A stretch of 64,000 nucleotides of DNA from Phytophthora sp. 'mugwort' (lineage: Eukaryota > Oomycota > Peronosporomycetes > Peronosporales > Peronosporaceae): NCBI GenBank assembly GCA_033558025.1, contig JAUCEF010000005.1, forward strand, positions 4,650,001-4,714,000, written 5' to 3'. Of the stretch, positions 56,111-64,000 are shown piece by piece (positions within the stretch are counted from its first letter, which is position 1; each line of letters starts with the position of its first letter). Below the pieces are notes generated by a model. The model saw only the letters and a program-made list of their open reading frames with translations, did no database searches and was not told the DNA's origin. The translations under genes were made by a program, and so were the position numbers.

Positions 56111-56300
56111 GGCAATCTTGCTCCGAATTCTTGGCCTTGTTTGGTATGCGAATTATCGACGTGGCAAAAAACGTTGTTTTGATGTGATACACATTATTTA
56201 CCTCTTACAGGGCATTTTGGTTTTGGTCCTGAATTTGGTCGAGCCAGATCAGGCGCATACTTTTTGTGACTTTAAAGTCGGCACACTTCAGTGCTAAGGA

Positions 56301-57858
56301 ATGGCGTTCCTCGGCGACGACGACGACGCGTTCGAGGCAGTGCTACGCTTCGTGGACGCATTCGCCGCTGATGAAACTCTGCCAGAAGATGGTGCAGCTG
56401 ATAATATAGTAAGAAAGAACAGACAGGAGGCGATGTGCTTGAAATACCGACGTCCGAGGATATACAGCTTCAAGTGAACAATGGAAACGATTCAGAGACT
56501 GCTGCAGCTTATGAGATCAACCAACTGCGTCGTTCTTCGAGATTATTATAACGATCCCGTGACAACGATACAGAGAGCGCAGACGTAGCTCTGCCAGGCT
56601 CAGGCACTCTTCGCTCCAGCTGTCGAGTGCTCAAAAACGTCAAAAAGAAGATGTTGCGCAAAGCTGGCGTGTACGGAGACTCCATCCGTGCTTGCAATGA
56701 ACTCGAGCTTGAGATTGCTTATTTGCGCGAAAAAGTTGGGCATTTGGAGACAGAGTTGCAGAATGTGGGAGGGGGATCAATTTCAGCGCCGAAGCTGCCA
56801 GCAGAGCTGGGAACGCTGAGCGCAAGGCAAGATGATCGTAGTGTAGCGGAACCAGACGCGGTACATACAAGCGAAAACCAGCTACTGAAGCTTGTTCTGG
56901 CAAGTCAGATAAAAGTGGCCAAGAGCTTGGAGAGCATCCTGCTCAAGCGAGCTAAGAAACAGGTACGCTATGCAATAACTCATCCTGCTTAAGTATATAA
57001 CGCACTCATTTGTTTGTCGCATGGTGATGACGCAGGTTGTAGAATGCTCCGCAGCAATTCACAGGCGAATTGACGTGACATTTCCAGGGACTGCTGCGAT
57101 ATCTTGACGACGCGTATAGCCAAGTTAATGCGGTTCTGGCTGCCGATGGTCTCGCCTGGAAGGAAGTTACTCTGCACGACGTACAGATGCGTGAAGGCGT
57201 GAATGGAATGTATGTTGAAGTGTTCTCCAACAAGGTTAAGCCCTTTGGTCTACATGCCACAGCGGAGGCGACGTGGAACTATTTCAAGGGCTCGAAGAAG
57301 CATCGGGGTACGCTATACGCGAAAGAAACCCAGGTACGTCCATTCACTATGATGGTGTGGCTCAATCGAATCAGATTTATCTACATACACGGACAAGATG
57401 GAGGACTTATTGTCTGGTGATGCCTCTATCAGAATCTTGATACGCCGTATACGATATTGAACACTTCTCGAAAGAGCTGGTCGCCGGTGTTCAAACACGG
57501 ACGTCCGCATCAAGCAGATCGTCCGGCGATACGTTGAAGCCCACCGCGAAATCGTGGTGTGAGTGGCATCAATTACACCAGTTGACATCACACAGAAGCC
57601 TTTCGGAGGGTTTACTTCTCGCCACCGGAGCTACGCCGTCATTAAGCATGCCAGGGCTTCAACTTCGCAACACGAGCTGTCCTTGCTGCAGCTCGTGTCA
57701 CACAGCATGGTCTACAGCGAGACTGGCACCATTTACGACCCCAACATATGTTCGAGCAATCACAGATTTCCTGTTGAGTGATGCGGCGCGAAACATTAAG
57801 GCCGACCCCCAACAGCTCATCGAAAACATCCTCATGGACCAAATGCTTCGACCTTGAT
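56301..57858 (+). pseudogene. M96 mating-specific-like family member, decayed copy 1
   Basis: The ATG at 56301 starts an acidic segment (LGDDDDAFEAVLRFVDAF). Then come a bZIP-like or coiled-coil part (ELELEIAYLREKVGHLETEL) and a C-terminal START-like region in pieces: LLRYLDDAYSQVNAVL, REGVNGMYVEVFSNKVKPFG, RRYVEAHREIVVW, and IENILMDQML at the end. These blocks match the oomycete M96 family as I know it. Introns can explain some gaps (donors after AKKQ and KETQ). However, stops and frame changes near 56550, 57440-57480 and 57720 indicate a pseudogene. Confidence 0.6.
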
Positions 57859-58990
57859 GAATTCGAGGCCGTGCTGGATTTCGTGGATGACTTTACCATC
57901 GATGAAACTTCGACAGTAGGTGCAGAAGTCGACGAAGTATCAACCGTGCAGCTTCCTGTCGAGAACGGATCGGAGAAGTTATCAGAAGATGAGCTCCGGC
58001 CCACGACCACAGGTTTAAATCTGCTACTGCTGTTGTCTCAGCGAATAGTGCTACTAATACAAGTAAAAAAAGTCCCAGTCAAAATTCAACGGTAGCAAGA
58101 CAGCTAAGTGGCAATTGGAGTACTACGCAGCCGGTCTCTGAAGCTCTCAAAGCAAGACGCCGAAGCGGAAGACAACGCCATGAAGAGGATACAACGGAAG
58201 GCAGGTGTCTACGGAGACCCCCAACCGAGACGCAACTGGAGATTACGAGAGAAATGGGGCAGTTGGAGACGGAGTTGCAGACCCTGCAAGAACGACCAGG
58301 CCACACGAACTCTGTGAGGCATGAATCTGAGGGTTACACCAGCGCACCGACGAGTTCTACCGAGATGCAGGCTTCTACATATAGTATCTGGGGGGGGGGA
58401 TTTGCAGCTCGTCAGAGAAGAAGGCAGAGCGTAAAAATCTGTGACTGAAGCTCGTTTTTGGAAGGTCAAATTGAGGTGGCCAAGAGCTTGGAAAGCTTGC
58501 TGATGAAAAGAGCTGAGCAACAGGTATACGGGGCTTGCTTTATTTCATTGTCGGTGATCGGCTTGTAGTCTTACTGGATGTTGCGGTGTGCTATTGATAC
58601 AGATTGCTGAGTGCATGGAAGTCTAATGGGGGCAGACATCACCTGGATTTCGAAACGAGGAGGATGTAGTTGCTGTAAACTTTCAGAATTACTGGAATAT
58701 TTGACGCAGCATTTTGTGACGTGGGTTTGGTGCTTGCTGGAAAACGGTCTCGGTGCGATACAGATGACCAACAAGACCTTCCCTTGCGCGAAGGCGTGAA
58801 TGGGATGTGCGTTGAGGTGTTTCGAACAAGGTCACACCCTTCGGGCTGCATACATGTACAACCACCGAGGCGCCTTGAGCTACTTCAAGGGCTCGGAGAA
58901 GCAAAAAAGAAACTTGTACGCCAGGATAGCCCAGATATGGCAAATTATGTGCTGCTCTTGGTGAGGAGGATCTTAATACACCGTATCTGG
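57858..58990 (+). pseudogene. M96-like decayed copy 2 (5' part)
   Basis: It follows copy 1 without a gap, starting LDEFEAVLDFVDDFTIDET. It repeats the coiled coil (EMGQLETELQTLQ), the VAKSLESLLMKRAEQQ helix and LREGVNGMCVEVF, all parallel to copy 1 in order. Stops and shifts are more numerous, and a G10 tract stands near 58390. Similarity ends near 58990, where hAT-like sequence begins soon after. Confidence 0.6.
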
Positions 58991-59219
58991 GCATGGGAAA
59001 ATAGTATAATAGCAATATTGCGGGTATCATGTTGACGAAATTACTTATTACTGGTACTGTTTTTTTCGTTATGCGTATAATAAAAAATACAAAACGGGAC
59101 TAAATAATGCCATATCCCCCCCCACGCCAACCATTTAGCAAGGTTGCCTTCCCGTAGTTCTAGTAGCATGCCAAGCCGAAGCCTCTTCCTCACTTTTCAA
59201 TTCATCTCGCTCGAGCTAC

Positions 59220-60595
59220 GCACTCTCCTCACCTCCCAAATCACCACTCAACCACCGTGACGTCCTGCCAGCTCTGTGCCTTCATCTACACCGGCCTTGG
59301 TGAAGGCCTGTACGAGTGCAAGACGTGCGGGCACCCTCGCAAACATGCGCCTGGTACGGGGTACAGCACTCTGCTGAGCCACCATAATAGCAAACACGCT
59401 GGGTACGCTGCCGACTTTGCTGAGCTCCACGCCTATGTCGCGCTGTCGATCGCCACATTCGGCTTTGTACAAGTTCACGTTCGCGGTGATCACGATGAAC
59501 CCCACAACTGTTAAGACGCTGAAGCGCACTACGTGGCACTGACAGTTGTGCACATTATCGCGAAGGATATGGCAGCTCTTTCTGCTTGATGTTTGAAGGC
59601 TGGACCTGTCACTCGCTGCGCTTCCTCGTTCTTTACGCTGTTACGTCTGCGAAGGAGAACGGTGCCACCGGCTGCTGTCGTTACCGCTGATGGTAGATGG
59701 TCAGACACCTGAGGCCCACTTGGACTACATCGCGACCGTACTCGGCGTCTACAGCAAGGACACCTACATGGTGTCGTTAATCATGGGAGACAATCGTGCA
59801 ACCAATCAGAGCATCGCTATCCGACTGAGTGTCCCGTTGATTGGCTTCGTCAATCACTAGTTACGTCGTGGTTAATCGGTTTATAGAGGATTATCAGACT
59901 CAGATCGACCCAGATCCAAAATCTGATGATTTAACACTGTCATGTCAAGAATTCCGCTGCGCTCGCGAATATGACCAAGTACAAGAACACAACGCGGTGG
60001 CCATCAACCTTTCAGGTGCTCTAGCGTTACTGCAAGATTCGTGACGCTAACATGGCAGTCGAAGCTGTCGAAGAGTATGTGCCCCGCGGCCATGCCCACC
60101 GCCGCATCACCAGCGTGGTGGACAAGCTCCGTGAGCTGGACAGTGTATACGTGAAGATCCAAGCGGAGAAGTGCAGCCTTGCTGATGCTCGGTTGCTGTT
60201 TGATGTTTTGTGCAGCAAAGTACCCTGTGACGGCCGCCTACTTGATTCCTGCTGTCGATTTCGTCCACTCCCCGCTAATTGAAGCTGCCATTGCCAAGCT
60301 GTAGAATGATCTGCCTCTTTTTGCAGATGAGCTACACGCGGTCGAAAGCTTCAGCCAGCATCCAGCTGCCCCTCGTGGTGAAGCCGCGGCGAAAACAGAC
60401 TTCGCAACTTCCGTCCTCCGCCAATTCAAGAAGCCGCGAGTCGCGAGGCGCATGGTAGTTGAGCTTGACCCGCTCCTGTTTTGCGCTCCGCCAACAGGCA
60501 ACGCATGCGAAATGCTATTCTCTGAGTGTAAACCCGTCCTGACCTCGCTGCGTGCTTCAACCCTCCCAACCAACTTGGAAACCGCGATGTTTCTA
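59220..60595 (+). mobile_element. Decayed hAT-type transposon
   Basis: At 59257-59510 there is a BED-type finger-like segment (CKTCGHPRKHAPGTGYSTLLSHHNSKH). At 60440-60595 stands the hAT C-terminal dimerisation block (LDPLLFCAPPTGNACEMLFSECK, then LPTNLETAMFLLL). Between them the frame is broken in several places. It lies between the 5' part of M96-like copy 2 and a matching 3' piece, which suggests insertion into that copy. Termini were not located. Confidence 0.65.
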
Positions 60596-60970
60596 CTGCT
60601 CGGGAACTGTCACTTTTGCTGCTCGTCGCGTGGACGACACCAAGGAAGGCATCATCTACGACCCGATGTACAGTCGCGTGCTTACCGACTTTCTGCTGAG
60701 CAATGCGGTGGGAACATCAAGGCCGATCAGGAGCTTACGAAATATGTTCTCATGGACCGAACGCTGGATCAGGATAGTTTTTTTGCGCAGATAGACCAGA
60801 AAGCGAAGCGATAAACGAAACGAAGCAAGAAGAAGGAAAACGCGTTTTCCAGAAGAAGGAATTGCAGCAGTACATAAATGGGCGCGCGACATGCGAGTCA
60901 AATTCCAAGGCTGCGGTTCATTTGGATTTCGGCAAGCGCGACCAGAGCTACGCCGTCAGGCAAGAACGGC
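60596..60970 (+). pseudogene. M96-like 3' fragments
   Basis: The first fragment (60596-60815) reads DDTKEGIIYDPMYSRVLTDF, followed after a frame change by NIKADQELTKYVLMDRTLDQD. This is parallel to the end of copy 1. A second piece near 60918-60970 resembles the KPFGGFTSRHRSYAV segment of copy 1. Both are out of frame remnants. Confidence 0.55.
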
Positions 60971-61076
60971 AGGCTGCTGCTTTTCCCTACTAAGCACTTA
61001 ATTATACTTTAGGGGATTCTCGTTATATCGTCTGGGCGGTCGCCACGTGCACGCGGCCGCGCAGCACGCAATACGA

Positions 61077-61330
61077 CCATATAGTCGGTGAGACTTCGAC
61101 GCGACCATACAGGCACACGAGACATCACGCGAAAACACTCGGCCATACAGCCACGAGAAATGGCCGTACAGCCATCGCATAATACACGAAACTGCCATAC
61201 AGCATTCCGGACTCGACAAGGGCATACACCCGCGCGAAATGACCATACAGTCTTCGCACACCATACATCCATACAGCCAAGGCAAAACTGCCATACAGCA
61301 GTCGCAGACTCGACACGGCAAGATGGACAC
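61077..61330. repeat. Irregular array of CCATACAG motifs
   Basis: About nine occurrences of CCATACAG or one-base variants (for example near 61103, 61143, 61163, 61193, 61241, 61269 and 61291) stand at uneven 20-40 bp spacing. They are often followed by C(C/A) and preceded by a CGA/ACGAGA-rich spacer. Spacers are not conserved in length. Confidence 0.55.
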
Positions 61331-61833
61331 ACGGTCAACACAGGTCAATTTTGTTTCCTTTAGTTAAAAATCACTTTGCTGGGGAATGTGACTCATTACC
61401 GTTCCGGCTCAATTTAAACTTTTGCCAATCGTCACGTTGCTTCTCAAGCAAGGAACCTTCCTGCCGTTGGCCATAAACGAAATGAATACCGAAATGAACC
61501 GCATATTTAACCCCGCTGTATGTTTAATGGAAATCACTCACTCAGCCGATCCGAACGTCTCATCAAACCGGGGATACCAACTAGGATGGGTGCTTAATCA
61601 CCTATCCACGACGCTCTAATTGCCAAATATCGAACCTTTAAAAATTGTTAATGCAGACGGCATGACCAGGGGGTTACAGCAAAGAAACTAATAACTAATA
61701 TCGGCTGGTAAGTGGTAAGAGTATTTATTGGGCGACCCCCTATAATGAAGTCACTAATTTTTACAATTATTTTTTTTACTTGAAAAGATGAGAGTTATGG
61801 AAAGGGATAGGGGGAGGTTGAATAGCTAATGAG

Positions 61834-62114
61834 GGATGTAACCTTTAGCAAAGCTACCAGATGCCATTAGTGAGGCCCGTCTTTTACGGGCTTGTGCTCA
61901 GAGAGGCGCCTATGGATGTCACTGCTTTTGGGGGGAGGGGGTAATGGCGCAAGAAAAATGACTTTCTCCTCTGTTTAAGAGCTGACGCTGCATCGCGAGT
62001 GAAGGGTCACTCCATAAATAAAAAAGGTTGAAGGATGTAAGCTTAGCAAAGCTACCAGGTGCCATTAAAGTGAGGCCCGCCTTTTGCGAGCTTGTTCTCA
62101 GACAGGCGCCTATG
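61834..62114. repeat. Two 81-82-bp direct repeats with hairpin potential
   Basis: Copies at 61834-61914 and 62033-62114 share GGATGTAA, TTAGCAAAGCTACCAG, GTGAGGCCCG and AGGCGCCTATG. The first copy contains GCCCG-TCTTTTA-CGGGC, a perfect five-base stem; in the second the stem is changed. Both keep the palindrome AGGCGCCT. No coding potential is seen. Confidence 0.65.
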
Positions 62115-62529
62115 AAAAAAAAGATGGGCTATGAGGCTGTTGGAGTGGATTTGGCGTAAAAAACTGATGTTTTTTCTTTAGCGAAATGCTCACTTCTATT
62201 TTCCAAATAGTGTACCCTGTTTTAGCCACACTTTAGACACCTCGTTGTTTATAAAAAATATTCTGAATTTTTTTCAACCCTAATCCGCATGATCTTAAAC
62301 GGAAATTAAACTGATAATTGCTAAAGAAATCCTGTATTTTCTCTGGTACCTCTTATAGAGACTTTACGATAAAGTACCACTTATAGCAGTTTCATCATCA
62401 ACAACTGCCAGAGCGTATCGGTAACAGTGGAGTCCATATAAACTCTACTGTTACCGAGGAAGTATGCCCATTTGCAGGGGCTGAGTGGATTTGCTCCCTT
62501 CCATATTCCTATAGGATATTCAGGGTCCT
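62115..62529. other. AT-rich unassigned sequence
   Basis: There is no gene. An inverted pair GGTAACAGT...ACTGTTACC with a short spacer occurs at about 62420-62456 (TATCGGTAACAGTGGAGTC / CTACTGTTACCGAGG). It could form a hairpin. Confidence 0.4.
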
Positions 62530-62808
62530 TCATATGGGCACACGTCTTATAAAAAATGATACTCTCTTAAGTTTAAAGTAGGAGGTATAGGAAAGCCCCT
62601 CTATTTTCTGATTGCTTATTGCCCTCATTAAGCGTTCTTTACAAACATGGCCTAGCCTAAAATTCCATCCTTTAAGGATATTGCCTAATTTGCTAGTTTG
62701 TACGCCAACAATATTCATCTTATTTGGTTTTACACTTGGCATGTAGTAAACTTCACCTATGACCACTGCTGCAAACAGTAATTGAAAGCCTTTTCCTAAA
62801 AAGAGCAA
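62530..62808 (-). pseudogene. Ty1/copia gag-pre-integrase fragment
   Basis: A short minus-strand frame reads GEVYYMPSVKPNKMNIVG and later FRLGHVCKERLMRAISNQKI. This resembles the pre-integrase part of copia polyproteins (YYVPG...L.S...RLGH). It is isolated, with AT-rich sequence around it, and truncated. Confidence 0.55.
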
Positions 62809-63111
62809 GAAGTCTTCTGACTTTGAGTGAAAGTGCCTGTATCCTTGCTAAACGATATAATATGCACTCAGTAAATTACTATCACACTTGCGGTCATACG
62901 AAATGTCCGTTGATGCTAATGCACTCAAGCAGCAATGGCCACTATTCCGTATTGATATGAATGAAGAGTGAAGAGGTCAGAGAATTAATAGTGCCAATAG
63001 TTTGCATTATATCTGAGCGTACTTCACACAACCGAACAGCTTTAACGGTGTACACATCCCACACGTCCCTGTTATACATTAGGCACATCAGCATTTCGAG
63101 CGTAGATGGAT

Positions 63112-64000
63112 TCATTCGCTTTCGCAAGTCTGAGTAGGGGAAACTTTGCTACTGAGAAAATATATCGCGCTCGTTAGACGTTGGAGCAATGTACGAACGT
63201 CGACGTACATCGAGCGCTTGGAAACCTTGCGCTTCTTAAACGCCTGCTGTACGAACGACAGGTCAGCACGTGGAGCTGGCTGGGCATCTGCCTGGTCCAC
63301 ATGACGAAAGTCGACGCAGGCGACACGCTCGGCGGCGCTCAGCACCTCCTTTAGCTGTAGATTGACTTGACCACTCCTAAGGGCCGTGTTATTTACGATG
63401 GCAGTCGGCGAGGGGCGAGGCTCGAGCTGCGGATAGTGCTGAATAACTAGGTCGAATAAGCGGCGGGCGCCCGACAGCGTTAAGGTTAAGCACCGTAGCG
63501 TCTTGGTGACCCCCCTCGAAATCATCGAGCACCTTCAGAAGTGCACGAATCTTTCCAGACTCTTCAAAGCAATAGCGACTGAATTACAAACACAACAACG
63601 GTGCCAAGCCCCAGCGAGTTCAGCGCAGGCCCAAGTTTAGCATAGCGCTGAACCATAGCATGGGTACTAGGCCACCCGGTGTCGTTGTACATGAGAGGCC
63701 ACAGGTCCGTTACCCGACGAGGAATGGCGCGCCCCTCGATGGTTCGCAGCATGATCATCAGGACGTAAATTTGGACAGCAGTGTTTCTAGTCGGTTTGGT
63801 AGCCAAGTTGAACCTGTGTGAAACGCAAGCAACCACGAAGTGCACAGCGTCCCAGGGCCTGTTGTAGCGCGAGAGCGTGTCAGCAATCAGATCGAAAAGG
63901 CTTTGAGCCCCAAGGTCTTCCTTCGCGTCGAGACGGCAAAAGCCAGAAGTCGAAAGCGCCGAGTGTAACAGTCCGTGTCCTCGTATTAGTCGGAGCCGTC
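63112..64000 (-). pseudogene. hAT-type transposase, 3' part, frameshifted, running off the window
   Basis: Reading from the window edge, minus-strand pieces give QSLFDLIADTLSRYNRPWDA, then VACVSHRFNLATKPTRN, the DTGWPSTHAMVQRY block and KYVDVR-like/LLQRLTSAIYFL near the C-terminus. These are hAT features (CxxHxxNLA, RWxSTxxM, dimerisation region). A frame change lies between 63525 and 63564. The 5' part is outside the window. Confidence 0.65.

Noticed and set aside
61077..61330. CRISPR-like array
   Set aside because: Repeats are only 8 bp, spacing is uneven, and the genome is eukaryotic; a CRISPR array is not supported.

Overview
This window looks like nuclear DNA of an oomycete, most likely Phytophthora or a close relative. 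The evidence is internal. Genes are compact, with introns mostly 65-110 nt. Several starts have the oomycete initiator-like motif (YCAYTYY) upstream. Repeats related to the M96 mating-specific family are present, and fused arginine-pathway enzymes sit among decayed gypsy, copia, pogo, Harbinger, Tc1 and hAT transposons. Exon structures were built by hand from reading frame, splice sites and family conservation. No alignment or transcript data were available.

Layout. Positions 1-6501 are nested mobile-element debris: a broken Ty3/gypsy pol, a PIF/Harbinger-type transposase on the minus strand, and a pogo/Tigger-like element with TA-flanked inverted repeats. Positions 6652-20888 are gene-rich: an Spg1/Tem1-like GTPase, a fused acetylglutamate kinase/N-acetyl-gamma-glutamyl-phosphate reductase, a fused glutamine-dependent carbamoyl-phosphate synthase, a RuvC-like nuclease, an MLF-like protein and a BRAP-type RING ligase. 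A decayed Tc1 element with 263-bp inverted repeats follows (21649-23258).

Positions 23480-43000 hold an SLC44 transporter, a CNNM-type protein with a candidate AT-AC intron, a secreted kelch-EGF-Hint protein, a small protein of unknown role, a Myb/SANT-like protein, an atypical protein kinase, an ArfGAP-PDZ protein, an IPO5-like importin and FIS1. A TLC-domain membrane protein follows. Next is a nearly intact Tc1 element (44539-46067) that interrupts an open frame. Then come a tandem CCCH zinc-finger protein, the splicing factor PRPF3, the decapping enzyme DCP2 and the Golgi protein YIF1.

From about 56300 to the end the window is again repeat-rich: decayed M96-like copies, hAT fragments, a copia fragment and short direct repeats.

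Functional links. The two arginine-pathway genes are divergent neighbours. One makes intermediates from N-acetylglutamate, and the other is a carbamoyl-phosphate synthase whose C-terminal domain keeps most of the N-acetylglutamate-binding residues of CPS I/III. Three genes in 46.5-53.7 kb act on mRNA (CCCH protein, PRPF3, DCP2). The most unusual gene is the secreted kelch-EGF-Hint protein at 27225-30058.
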